This document shows positions 36,271-48,047 of a stretch of 64,000 nt of DNA, piece by piece (position 1 is the stretch's first letter; each line of letters starts with the position of its first letter). Source of the DNA: Gnetum montanum (lineage: Eukaryota > Streptophyta > Gnetopsida > Gnetales > Gnetaceae); NCBI GenBank assembly GCA_015680685.1, contig MNCI01033474.1, positions 1,802,910-1,866,909 on the forward strand, read 5' to 3'. The position numbers and the translations under genes were made by a program. The notes beneath the pieces were generated by a model, which was not told the origin of the DNA, searched no databases, and saw only the letters and a list, made by a program, of their open reading frames with translations.

Positions 36271-38745
36271 AGGTATTATATCTATAATGTCATTAGAAGG
36301 TGATGCACAATGAAATCTACCTTTGTATTTTTTTAAAAAAAATATTATTAATGCATCTATAACTGTTTAAAAAAACTACATAAGCAATTTCATAATGCTT
36401 CACCACATCTCATTTTTTATAATTTGACACAATATGATACCTCCATTTGCAGTATACCATCTTATTAAAGAAAAATATAAAGTAGATCTAAATGACATGG
36501 TGAATCAATTAGCAACATACACTATATTTTTTACTCTGAATGTAGTAGATCTTGGTCTAAGCTACGTAATCTAATAGAAGGGAATCCACCTAAGAACTCA
36601 TTTGAATTGAAACAATGGAGGTAAAATAAAATCATAGAAAATCCACCTATATTGGTAAAATTGTTACACTGTCATCACATTACCTTTCTAAATATAGTTT
36701 GGATGAAGCAATTCTATGTTTTTGACTACTATATGTAATATGAGTGGCAGCATTACAGATATCCATATATGCATGGTTTTCTATGGATACAGGTTACTCC
36801 AAAGGTAGATGAACTAGACCAAAATGATCCTAATGTGATGCATAAGGTAAAGGAATCTTTTAATTCAATAATAGATACATGAAATCCAAGATTTATTGCA
36901 AATGAACAATAAAACAATGTAACATCTCATTTATCCTTTATGTACATGTAAAAAAAAATTTCTAATATTACTAAAAATATGCAAGAATTATTTTTTTATT
37001 TATCTTTGATTTTGTCTTTCTACTTAGAATTTACAAATGAATATGTTGTGTCACTCATATGAATTGATTGCTTAACAACTACAAGGTATGGATTTGGAAA
37101 CCGATTATGATAATTTGCCTAATATTATTCAATAACATACTATCTACAAACAAGGTGCATACTTAAGAAAATGTAATTGTAAATAATTTTGTAGGTACTA
37201 CATTTGTATTGAGTTCTTATTTCCTTGAATTCTCAATTTCTTACTATTATATGACTATCTCATTCATTTCTATTAGTAATGAAACTTTATGTTATCTTTG
37301 AAAATAATTCTATAGATATTTATCTTTTCTTTCTAGGTACAATGTTCCTTGGCCATTATTGAGAGAATTGAGTCTCTCCAAAGATTTAGAAAATAATAAT
37401 AAATTTATTTATGTTCTTCAAAAATTTGATTCAAGGCTTAATGTTCATAAAAGGATGTTGCTTTGTACATGGAGGATAAATACAAATTTTCAGCTTGTTA
37501 TGTCTCAATATGTTGTCATAAAATATATTGTGAAGCATGCAACTAAATGTGAGAAAAAATTCACAATTTTTTCATGACATGCTACTGCAAATTTTAGAGT
37601 CATGAAATCCTCATAAAGATGTCTTATTTGTCTACAAGAGACTCATGATAAATACTAGATAGAGACATTGGCACTAAGGAGGTTTATCACATGTTATATG
37701 AACTTTCTTTGGTGGAGTATAGTCAAGTTTTTTACACCATTAATGTTTCATGGAAGGTGTATAAGAAAGTTCTTATTAATGTAGAGGAAATGGATAAAGG
37801 TGAAAACTATAAAATAGTTATTAATGTTTATCATAAATGACTCCTTTTCATGGAGGGAGTATCATTGCTACAAGCTTTTAGAAAGTACAACTATAATATA
37901 AAGAAAAGTAAAACTTAACTTGGAATTTGCGTCACATGAAACTAGAAGCTATTATGAGATATTATCAAAAATTTCTTATTTCTCTAAAGCAATTGAAGCA
38001 AAGATGGATTGAATATTGTTGGGCTATGTTGTTGTTGCATTATCTATTTAGAGATGTGAAGCAAAATCTTGGTTGTAATGATGAGGAGATTAAAATGAAA
38101 TGGTTTTCTATTTGACATCTATATGAAGGATGAAAGAATAAAATTGAAGAAGAATTCTAATAAGCATAAGAAGAAAAATAACAATTCATAAATGTAACTT
38201 TACAAGTGCATAATCATGAAAAGTATGATTTTAAAATACTTAATTATCAATTTTTTATTAACAAATTATTTGCAAAGAACAAAATTGAAGATGCTTGGCT
38301 TATGAGATGTTGATAGAATATATGTTTGGACATTTTAGTATCTAAGAGAGGATATTGTAAAGTTTGTCACAAGCTTTATAATCAGTAATAATTCATATTG
38401 TAAAGTTTGCCACAAGCTTTATACATGAAAGTCTTTTCTTATAGGTGCAATTCGAAATGCTTTTAAGAAGTACTATCATGAAAAACATAATGCTATACTT
38501 ATCATGGCACACATAGGAGCTGCTACGAAAATAAGTATACAACATCAACTTTTTGAGGTGAGATATATAAATATTGATGAAATGAATTTTGTGAGGGAAG
38601 ATTATTACAAAGCATTGATAAAAGATTAAGAGAAATATTTCGGAGCATCATAATGAATTTTTTGCAGAATGATTAGTTATGCTCATAAGAGACTTAGGTC
38701 AACTTCCTCTTGATGTTGTGTGGTATGCATTCACAAATTCAAATA
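36271..38745 (+). pseudogene. Helitron Rep-helicase remnant, N-terminal and central parts
   Basis: Decayed protein of a Helitron, a rolling-circle DNA transposon whose protein nicks and unwinds DNA. Blocks in order: the Helitron-like N domain (about 36,440-36,900), with YTIFFTLNVVDL, an NPPKNSFELKQWR run and H-G-F-L-W-I-Q followed by PKVDELDQNDPNVM; a segment at 37,335-37,577 with VPWPLLRE, LSLSKD and Y-V-V-I-K-Y-I-V-K-H-A-T-K; a segment near 38,010-38,105 with Y-C-W-A-M-L-L-L-H and FRDVKQNLGCND; and the end of the helicase P-loop with K-S-F-L-I-G-A-I-R-N-A-F (38,426-38,461) and I-M-A-H-I-G-A-A. The P-loop itself is destroyed by a local 29-bp duplication. The remaining C-terminal part is at 43,576-44,170. 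Confidence 0.85.
38352..38423 (+). repeat. 29-bp duplication in the Helitron P-loop
   Basis: The run atattgtaaagtttg[t/c]cacaagctttata occurs at 38,352-38,380 and 38,395-38,423, just before the codons for K-S-F-L-I. It replaces the expected G-x-x-G-x-G-K part of the Walker A motif. Confidence 0.8.
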
Positions 38746-39322
38746 TTTTTTAGTGGGTTGTTATTATCTCCTATTTTTTAGTGGGTTGTTATTATCCTCC
38801 ATTTTTTTNAGTTGTTATTATCCCCCATTTTTTAGTGGGTTGTTATTCATCTCCTATTTTTTAGTGGGTTGTTATTAATTATTATCCTTTATTTTTTAGT
38901 GGGTTGTTATTATCTCCTATTTTTTAGTGGGTTGTTATTATCCCCCATTTTTTAGTGGGTTGTTATTCATCTCCTATTTTTTAGTGGGTTGTTATTAATT
39001 ATTATCCTCTATTTTTTAGTGGGTTGTTATTAATTATTATCCTCTATTTTTTAGTGGGTTGTTATTAATTATTATCCTCTATTTTTTAGTGGGTTGTTAT
39101 TAATTATTATCCTCTATTTTTTAGTGGGTTGTTATTAATTATTATCCTCTATTTTTTAGTGGGTTGTTATTAATTATTATCCTCTATTTTTTAGTGGGTT
39201 GTTATTAATTATTATCCTCTATTTTTTAGTGGGTTGTTATTAATTATTATCCTCTATTTTTTAGTGGGTTGTTATTAATTATTATCCTCTATTTTTTAGT
39301 GGGTTGTTATTATCTCCTATTT
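38746..39322 (+). repeat. Tandem repeat, 28-bp and 35-bp variants, ~18 copies
   Basis: Core ttttttagtgggttgttatt is repeated about 18 times. Two spacer types occur: a short one (atctccta or atccccca, period 28-29 bp) on the left, and a longer one (aattattatcctcta, period 35 bp) that becomes nearly perfect from about 38,990 to 39,290. An n interrupts it at 38,809, with repeat on both sides. It begins directly at the break in the Helitron helicase. Confidence 0.92.
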
Positions 39323-39769
39323 TCTTCAGTACAAAACAATTTATCTCCTATTATCCCTTGCCTTTGTAGCTTTGACTGCTCAACTGCATTACCAAAAACA
39401 CACTGAGGAGGGGTGAAACTCCCTGAAAACGTTTTGTGTTAGTGGAATGTAATGCTTTGATGAGTTTTTTCAGTTTCTTTTCAAGTTTTATATTTTAATC
39501 TTTTCATGTTTTAATCTTTTCTATTGCTTTACCGTGCCTTGCCGCACAAGATCACCAAAAAAATTTTAAGTTACCTAAAAATTTTAAGTTACCAAAAAAA
39601 TTTTAAGTTACCTAAAAATTTTAAGGTACCAAAAAATTTTAAGTTACCCAAAAAATTTTAAGTCACCTAGAAATTTTAAGTTACCTAAAAAATTTTAAGT
39701 TACCTAAAAATTTTAAGTTACCAAAAAATTTTAAGTTTGACAATCCTTTGATAACTTTGTTGTGTTAGA
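39323..39769 (+). repeat. Low-complexity region with ~18-bp tandem repeat
   Basis: No gene. 39,556-39,737 holds about ten copies of a unit around aaattttaagttacct (period about 18 bp, varied by the length of the A run). 39,323-39,555 is unassigned AT-rich sequence. It ends at the n at 39,770. Confidence 0.8.
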
Positions 39770-39770
39770 N

Positions 39771-40860
39771 AAAATAATCAAAGGGTCAAAGAGTTTTAAC
39801 TACCTATGAATGTAATAGGTGACAACATAAGAGAAAAGTGAAGGAATAGAGATGAGAATAGGGAAGTAAAAGAGGAATGAAAAATACTTTAATTAAATTA
39901 GAAAGGTTTAATAAGCAATAGTCTGTAAGGTATAAAATAGCACAAGCAATAGGAAAAAATGGGGTAATTAAGGTAAACGAATAAAAATGATGATAGCTAT
40001 TAAAATAAAATTCTTGGATAAGTTAACCTACCTTGTATAGTATCATATCCTAGATCAAAGATGGTGGCATATGAGATTAGTCTGAGTAATCACTGCTCCA
40101 TCCATATGTGCTCTACTCATAGAAAGGGGTTCATGTGTGATGCTTCAAATTGTGAGTTCATGAGCATCACTCAAATTGTAATGTTCTTGCAGGAGTATGG
40201 ATCAACCCATGGATGAAGGTGCTTGTGGGAACTTATTTTCTAAAAATTCCTTTTTTTTGAAAATTAAGAATAACTATATTTTTCCTTCTTCAATCATGAG
40301 GTTCTCATGGGAGCCAAATTCATTATGTATTTGTGTAATTGAATGGGCTACTTACATTGGCATTGATCAAGTTTCAAATGCTTTTACCACCTTTGTTGCT
40401 AGACCCAATATAACACACCCTTTCAATGTTATTGACTTATCCAAGTGGATAATTAATAAAACCATGCATTGATAAGCATGAAGCTAACTTAGTTATTTCT
40501 TACATGACTCATGGAATGTTAAACTTAAAGAATATTATTTGAAAAGAAAACAATAAAGTTTATTGTACATAGTTTATTTGTTTATTAGTTTAAGGTTCAT
40601 CCTTAGTTGGGTTTTGGGTTTAAACTGATCTATCTCAAGATAGGGGGAAGTTTTCCTTATCCTTTGCATTCTAGACATGATGCTAATGAATTATTTATAG
40701 TCCTAATAAAAATAGAATTTCCTATCACCTTTTACATTCTTCAAGGTAAAAGTTGTAGACTGTTGGATTTGAATTATTTTTAAAAAATTTAATAAGGTGT
40801 TTGTTGGAGGTTACTTTCCATAACCTTAACTTCTACATGAGCATTTCCATCACATGGGTC
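39771..40860 (-). other. 3' non-coding region of gypsy element G
   Basis: No gene recognised. It lies downstream of the integrase C-terminus of element G on the minus strand. The 3' LTR of G is not seen before the n at 39,770. Confidence 0.45.
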
Positions 40861-43574
40861 CTATCTAGGGTAATTGGGATTACTCAATTCTACCAACTCA
40901 TCCTCTCCCAATTCCTCTATTTTGTGTTGATGATAATGCTGAAGTCTTTGGCCATTTAATAGAAGTGTAGTAGATAAGTCCTTGATAGGTGCAATTAGGA
41001 CACTTCCATTACTATGGTGTGGTAATACTAGGTATGGACCTTTCCACTGAGTTATTTTTCCAAGAAATTATTGGAGTCTCATATTATATAACAAGACTTT
41101 ATCACCTTTCAAGAAATGTTTCTTAAGTATATTTTTATCATGTATACACTTCATTTGTTTTCTTATTATTCCCTATTTATCAAGTTCATGCATACGCACT
41201 TCATCAAGTTCATGGATTTGAGTAATTCTAAAGTATTGGATCATTTCCTCATAAAAATTTAACTATTATGCTAATCTTAAATATTGGTATTTTATCTCCA
41301 TGGATAATAAACATTGGTTTCCATAAACCAATTAATAAGATGAATATCCTAAATTTGGTTTATATGTAACCCTATAAGCTCAAAGTGCATCTTGTAATTT
41401 TTTAGATCACTCTTTTTTCTTAGCAAATATGATTTTTATTAAGATCTTTAGAATGATTCTATTTACATTTTTAACTTGACCATTTGTTTAGGGATGATAG
41501 GTAGTAACTATATCATGTTGGATTCCACCTAACTTAATAAATTTCTCCATTATTTTATTTACAAAATGAGTTCCTTGATTACTAATGATTGCTCGTGGGG
41601 TCCCAAATCATGTTAGAGTATGTTCTCTTAAAAACGCTACATGTACTTCAACATCATTTTTTGGGTTAGCCTTAGTCTCTACTCATTTAGCGACATAGTT
41701 AATATAGACCAAGATATACTAACTTCCATTGGAAGGTAGGAATGGTCCTAAGAAGTCTATGCCCCATACATTGAAATGCTTAGTTATTAAGATGGGATTA
41801 AGTGATATCTTTTGTCTTTTTGTCATTGATCCTAACCATTGACATTTATCACATCCTTGGACATATATATGAGAATCTCTAAATATAGTGGATCAATAAA
41901 ACCCACTTTGTAATATTTTTATTTCAGTTCATCGATTATCAAAGTGTCGTTTGCCAAGGTCATTATGATACATGTGTAGGATTTCTTATTTCTCCTCTTT
42001 TGCTATACATCTTCTTACCATGTTATCCTTACATATTCTATAAAGGTATGGTTTATTTCAAATATACTTGAAAATGCTTCTTAGAAAAGACTTTTTCTCT
42101 TCCTTACTCCATTGAGTTAGTGTTTTCATTATGGTAAGGTAGTTTTCTATGTCTACAAAATAAGTGTCTTTCTTTATTAAAAATAGTTTTTCATTAGGGA
42201 ATTTTTCATTAAATACTCCTTTTGTTCTATTTTCCTCCTTTTTTTTCAAGTCTAGAAAGATTATCTACCACAGCATTTGCTCTACCCCTTTTATCAAGAA
42301 TATTAATATCAAATTCTTGGAGTAGTAGACACCATCTCATAGTCCTAGCATTTTTTATTTTTTATTTTCTAGAAATGGCTAAATTATTGGTGTAAACTCT
42401 AGTTTTATATCCTATAAAGTAATGCCTAAATTTATCTAAAGCATACATAATAGCCAAGAGTTCTTTATTTGTAGTTATATAGTTAACTTGGACTTGATCT
42501 AAACTTTTGGAGACATAATAAATTATTCTTAGTTTATTATCTATGTATTATCCCAAGATTGCCCCTATAGCTTGTGTCACTGGCATCATACATCAAAATA
42601 AAATAAAAATCCCAATTAGGTGCACTAAGTATAGAAGTAGTGATTACTCTTTTTCTGAGTTTAGAGAATGCTTTTTAATAGTCATTAGTTCATGTAAAGG
42701 GAACATCTTTTTCTAAGAGCATGTAAAGTGGTTTGGCTATTTTTGAAAAGTATTTAATGCATCATCTTTAATATTTAGCATGTCCTAATAAGTATTGAAG
42801 TGTTTTTAAGTTTGTTGGGGTTGAATGTATATAGATTACTTTTACTTTTTCTTCATCCATCTTAACTCCTTCCTTGGAAATTACATGTCCTAAGAGTACA
42901 CTATTTTTTACCATAAAATCACTCTTTTTCCAAATTAATTTTAAGTTTTTATGTATAGATCTATCTAAGAAACATTCCAAGTAACCTAATGTTTGGTCAT
43001 AAGTATCCCCATATAGCAAAAAATAATCCATAAATACTTCTACATACTCTTTGAGCATATTGGAAAAGATTGATATCATAGCTCTTTGGAAGGTAGGAGG
43101 TTCATTACAAAGATCAAAAGACATTCATCTATAAACAAAGGTTCCATATGGGAATGGAAAGGTTTTTTTATCCTAATCTTCTAATATAATAGCTACTTGA
43201 TTGTAATTGCAAAGCCTATCCAAATAATAATAATATTCATGCCCTTCTAGGCTTTCCAAGTTTTTGTCTATATAAGGTATAGAAAAATGATCCATTTTGG
43301 TGTTTTGATTAAGTTTTCTATAATCAACAAAAACTCTCCATTTTCCTCCCTTTTTGGGTACTATCATGATAGAACTTATCCACTCACTATCATCTATTAT
43401 GGAAATACTTCCTTCTTTCCAAAGTTTAGATATTTCATCTTTAATGATTTGCTTTAATTTTGGGTTAATTATTCAAGGAGGAATTGTAAGTGATTTAACA
43501 TAATCTTCTAGATAGATGTAATGTTAGAATATGTTGGGTGAAATTCCTTGATGGAGGTCTTCATAACTCCATGC
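40861..43574 (-). pseudogene. Ty3/gypsy pol remnant (RT, RNase H, integrase), element G
   Basis: Read leftward. Just inside the n comes A-W-S-Y-E-D-L-H-Q-G-I-S-P, the block that usually precedes RT. RT (43,450-42,770) shows VPKKGGKWRVFVDYRKLN, the remnant LDRLCNYNQVAI, MSFDLCNEPPTFQRAM and V-E-V-F-M-D-Y, where the catalytic F/Y-x-D-D has become F-M-D-Y. RNase H (about 42,590-42,240) starts YDASDTSYRG and has YITTNKELLAIMYALDKFRHY and a D-N-L-S-R-L end. Integrase (about 41,900-40,960) has YGIDFLGPF, S-N-Q-G-T-H-F-V (second catalytic Asp changed to Asn), Y-H-P-x-T-N-G-Q-V and a C-terminal VNGQRL-like LNGQRLQHY. Its missing 5' part (gag, protease) continues at 48,048. Confidence 0.88.
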
Positions 43575-43575
43575 N

Positions 43576-44170
43576 ATATAGTTTATCATCAATTTGGAGG
43601 TGATCCTAAATAATAAAGATTTAGGAAAGTATTAATGCATGTCAAAGAGGGAAAAATCTTTAATGAAGATTATCAATTCTTGGATGCTCGAAGAATCTTC
43701 CGTTGACTTTTAATGAATCTTCTATTGAATACTCAATGCATTTGTATGATATGAAAGATAAAGTGCAATCACACAAAGAAAATGTTACAGAAAATGTAAA
43801 GATTCGTTACAGTGATGCCCATTCGACAATTCCCATCATGTACCAATTGTATCTATGGTTTGAGGAGCATCATGTCAATTACCATTGCAATTGGCATAGA
43901 CCATGACTATCCATAAATCTCAAGGAATGATTTTAAATAATGTCACCATTGATATAGGATCAAAAGAAGTCAAAGGTCTAATCTTTGTTGCATTATCTAA
44001 AGTTAAGAGCATTGACTCTTTGAAGATTCATCCTCCATTATCTTTGTAGAGATACTGAATAATTTCTTATTCTAAACATCTACATAGTAGAATTGTAGAG
44101 AAAAAACATTTTGCTTATTCAAAAGATTAGGTATCCTGAGTTCATGCTCCTACCTATATTTTTCCTAATT
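43576..44170 (+). pseudogene. Helitron helicase C-terminal remnant
   Basis: Coding-like stretch in the same orientation as the Helitron part at 36,271-38,745. Blocks: VTENVKIRYSDAHSTIPIMYQLY (43,772-43,845), F-E-E-H-H-V-N-Y, then in neighbouring frames the final helicase motifs, T-I-H-K-S-Q-G-M-I-L-N-N-V-T-I-D-I-G and F-V-A-L-S-K-V-K-S-I-D-S-L-K-I-H-P-P (43,903-44,043). These are motifs V and VI of PIF1-type helicases in Helitrons. The segment between the P-loop region and here is absent, so about 200 or more codons are missing or displaced. It ends near 44,170. Confidence 0.8.
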
Positions 44171-46620
44171 CTAATTCCTATTCTACACCTCTACAAAATT
44201 TGTTGCAACAATTTTGTAATGTTTTCCTACATCAATGTATTTGAAATATAATTGATTTTATTTCTATGAGGCTCTTGTTGAAGATTTAATGTATTAATGC
44301 TATTGTTTTAACAATAACAATTTATATTAGTACATTTAAAAATTTCAATATTATTGAATGATTTCACATAATATTTTAGCAACTTCATTTTAAAATGATC
44401 TACTCAATAATGTGAATGGATATTTTTTTAAAAATAATTTGATTCTCCTAGGTTGCGAAACACCTCTTGGGTGTTTTTAAGCTATTATTTATGCTAGAGA
44501 TCGATGTTTCAAAAACACCTTGAATAAACTTCAAAAGAATAACTTGGACTGCCGATGGTGCAAAAAAAATGGGAAAATGGTAGATTTGGTTTTCATGAAA
44601 CTTGTTACCTCATCTAGCAATCAAGTTTCTAAGACAAAACAGAAATTCATAGAGACATATATAAATATATCTTAGTTTACAGTCACACCAAACTTTCTCC
44701 TTATCCATTAGGGTCTTGGTTTTTTTTTTTTTTTTCTTCTTCTCTCTCCAAGATATACGTGCATTAAAATGGAGAACTGTGTTGGAGACAGACGGGAGAC
44801 TTATCTATGGCCTGGAGCCCGGGTTCGTCGAAGGGTCATAGCAGCGAGTGGACCGTCCAAAAGGTTTAGAGGGCCCATCCATGCGTGAGGTTGTGGCATG
44901 CAGACAATGGATGGATACGATTGCATCATGGATATGAATGATTTTCTTTTATATTTTCGGATGCGGGTGGGGCTGTCCACCTGAGACACAAGTTAACGCC
45001 GTGAGATAGCGTAATCACGACAAAATAAATCAATCACATGCCCATGGACATTATCATTGTCCCTTTATGGTACACCACGCATGGCAGCAGTATAAACATC
45101 CACATTTGCGCTTTTCTTTTACAGATTCCCTGACCCAAAAAATTATGGTATTTGAAATTTTATCCTTTTATTGATTTTTCTACCCACAAAAGTGCTGCCG
45201 TGGTGAATGAGCGGTGACTGTGAGGCTTGGTAACCTCTCCTCATCAAACATCTGTCTGTGTTTGTGTTGTCTTGTTGGAAGGTCTCCATCTGCTGGCATT
45301 ACATTCCACTTTGGCTTTTTGACCAGACCAGATCAATCCTCTCTTTCTTTTGACTTCAGTAGGCCTAAACCAAAGGCAAAGCCACCTCCACCACTTGCTG
45401 GATTGATTGATTGATTGACTGACTGATTGATTGCTGTGGTAGCAAACATCATTACAGTCACCATCGCATCCTCATTTTCAAAGTTATGTTTGTTTGTTTG
45501 TTTGCATTAGTGTATGTGGGTGTAGGCATAATGTAGCTATCCTCACTGTCCTTGCTTCTTTATTTGCATTTGAATCTGGCAAGCATTCTCGCAAGAGGGG
45601 GAGAATCCGGGTGATCATGCCAACATTTGCATTAAGTTGGCAGTCGGCAACGACATCTCAGCTTTTACGTGAAGTTTCAACGTGCAATTATTATGCCTTC
45701 CACGTTCCACAAAAGCTACCACTATCACATTCATTCCATGTCCGACGGCATCATTCAAGCTGGTATTCTGCTGTTTGCACAAGCTATACAATCCCTGTGG
45801 GTTTTATTTACCATGGATAACAACGTAAACATAAATTTGGTATGGATGGCGATGATGATTTCTTGACAAAAGATGATTATGAATGGTTTGTTCATTTTGC
45901 GATTATGGGCCAGTTGCTATGCTTTTATTGAAGAATTCTTCTATATTGTATATTCCGGATGTTAAGCATTTGACATGTTCATTATGTCTGCAGGGAAGGG
46001 ATGATGACTCACCCATTTCACAACTATAAGTGGTAAAGGATCTGGATTAGCATTAGATGTATGCAGGGGACATCATCCAGCAAAATTGTAGATATATATT
46101 CCTTTTGACGTCTCCTTTAGCAAGAGGATCGTAATTCAACCACTGTCTAAGTAAACCGATGTTTAAGTTTATGGTTGCCTACTTCCTATCTAAAAGTTGA
46201 TTTGGACCCCGCCCAAGCTAAAGCCACAAAATCATGCCTATGCAAAAATTAAAAGCGCACAATCGTTTATTTGATATTGATATTGATATTATATCAGGCT
46301 ACTACATCAATCTTGCTCTTAAAAATCAATCAAGCTCATCTCCATATATAGTAGCCACCACAGATATCTTCATTGGTGACCAAGTATCTGACATGTATTT
46401 TGTCACAGCCTGCTGTGCTCCCACAACGGGAATATCTTATGTTGTTTTTAGGAAAGACGCATTTCAATGGTGTTTATAGAAACTATTATATGTACATAAC
46501 ATGACTTCAGATGGAGAATATAATGAAATGTAATAAATTATACAGAAGGAAGGAAGGTTACATGTAAATCAAGTCAAATCATGGAGATTTTAGAACAGAA
46601 AAAGGAATATGATTTGTTGC
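44171..46620. other. Region downstream of the BRL gene, no gene recognised
   Basis: AT-rich to about 44,740, with a poly-T run (44,718-44,736). From there base composition becomes more balanced, as near host genes. Simple repeats: gattgattgattgactgactgattgattg (45,402-45,430) and tgtttgtttgtttg (45,487-45,502). Open stretches at 45,494-45,820 and 46,234-46,479 have no recognisable motif. The part next to 46,620 should hold the 3' UTR of the receptor kinase. Confidence 0.5.
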
Positions 46621-48046
46621 TCAAGAAAAACTGCTACTGCTTTCTTCACGTACATGGACATCGTCATCCAGATCCTCAGGTAAAGTAATAATGTCTAGAT
46701 CGGCTTCAGCTTCAGGATCGGCAGCGGCAGCGGCAGCATCCCTGAACATGGCCATGACTTGAATCATGGTGGGTCGCCTCCATGGACAATCATCAAGACA
46801 CTGACAGGCAATTCTGAGATGATGATAGAGATCCATGTCTATGCTGCTGCTCCTGCTTGTGTCTTTCATTAACACTGGATCAAATACCAGGGAAGCCTTC
46901 TTCAATTTGACATTGTGCTTCATCCATCCTACCAAATTGTTATCTCCAAATGTTTCCGAATCAGTGGGTCTTCTCCCTGAGAGGAGCTCTAACAAAATGA
47001 CCCCATAACTGTAGACATCCCCTTTTGTGGTGCAGCGAAAACTCTGATAGTACTCGGGAGGTACATAGCCTGGCGTACCAGCCAGAGAACTGACACTGAG
47101 ATGAGTATCCAAAGCACTCATGAGTCTAGCCATCCCAAAATCAGACACTCTAGGCTCCATGTCCTCATCTAAAAGCACATTGCTGGATTTCATGTCTCTG
47201 TGAATTATATGAGGGATGCAGCTGTGGTGAAGAAACGCCAATCCTCTGGCTGATCCAATGGCAATTTTTTTCCTTGCAGCCCAATCAAGTGTAGCACTGC
47301 CCTGCTCTCTGTCATGTAAAACTGTGTCCAAACTTCCCCACTTCATGTACTCGTAAACAAGCAACCTTTCATCGCCGACTTTGCAATAGCCCAGAAGAGG
47401 AACCAGGTTCCTGTGCTTAATTTTGCCAATGGTTTCCATCTCTGCAGTAAACTCTCTGTCCCCCTGACCGCTCACACGAATGAGTTTCTTGATGGCCACA
47501 ACAGTGCCATCCTTTAGTTGTGCTTTGTACACATCCCCAAATCCTCCAGAGCCTATCAGACTTTCTGCACTAAATCCATTTGTGGCTTCCAACAGATGAG
47601 CGAATGTGAGCTTTCGCAAGGGCTTTTCAAATGTGGCCACATTTATGCTCAGTGGCTCAGCAACACCAGACAACTTCCAGCTGCCACTTCCCGAAGTGGG
47701 CAGACTGTCCATATACCTGTCTCTCATTTCCTCCTGTTTCTTCTCTTTTCTGCTTCTTGCTGCAATGTAAATCAGTCCAGCAACACATAACATGGCAAGT
47801 ACAAGACCCAGTGCTATGCTAGCAGCCAATGTTTCATTCCTATGATTTGATCCCGAGGAATGGTGATTAGAATCTTCTGCGTCTGCTCCTGCTGAAGAAT
47901 CGCCAACACTGAGGGATCCACACGCAGGAAGAGGCAACCCACATAATCCTGAATTGTTTGCGTATTTTGAAGCTGGGAATGTCATGAGCTGCCCGGCTGA
48001 AGGAATGGGGCCTGACAAATTGTTGTTGGACACATCCAAGTCGGTG
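46621..48046 (-). CDS. BRL1: BRI1/BRL-type receptor kinase, last LRR, TM and kinase part
   Basis: C-terminal 474 codons of a brassinosteroid-receptor-like LRR kinase of the plasma membrane. Counting from the Leu at 48,039: the last LRR motif [12 protein letters not shown]; the post-LRR cap with [15 protein letters not shown] (26-40); a Ser/His-rich linker; TM helix 71-93; a basic juxtamembrane region; kinase from about 157. Kinase motifs: G-S-G-G-F-G-D-V (163-170), VAIKK lysine 184, H-R-D (280-282, RD type), D-F-G (300-302), [13 protein letters not shown] activation-segment end, and [13 protein letters not shown]. An acidic and Ser-rich tail ends at TGA. All catalytic residues are present. 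The right edge is not a start: the frame continues upstream (T-D-L-D) into the n at 48,047, and the N-terminal part is at 55,250-57,613. The sequence around S-F-L/T-D-L-D-V-S and the cap favours BRL1/BRL3 over BRI1. Confidence 0.93.
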
Positions 48047-48047
48047 N

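Noticed and set aside
38746-39322. Regular repeats of 28-35 bp, CRISPR-like in spacing
   Set aside because: The spacers are themselves repeated and low-complexity, no cas genes are present and the context is plant nuclear DNA; it is a tandem satellite.
40197-40472. 91-codon open frame on the plus strand
   Set aside because: It is antisense to the 3' region of gypsy element G and has no recognisable domain.
45494-45820. 108-codon open frame on the plus strand
   Set aside because: No motif, no plausible codon pattern, and it lies in the BRL downstream region with simple repeats.
48047-48047. Frameshift mutation in the BRL gene
   Set aside because: The break coincides with an unresolved base and a contig edge; both coding parts are otherwise free of damage, so a mutation is not supported.
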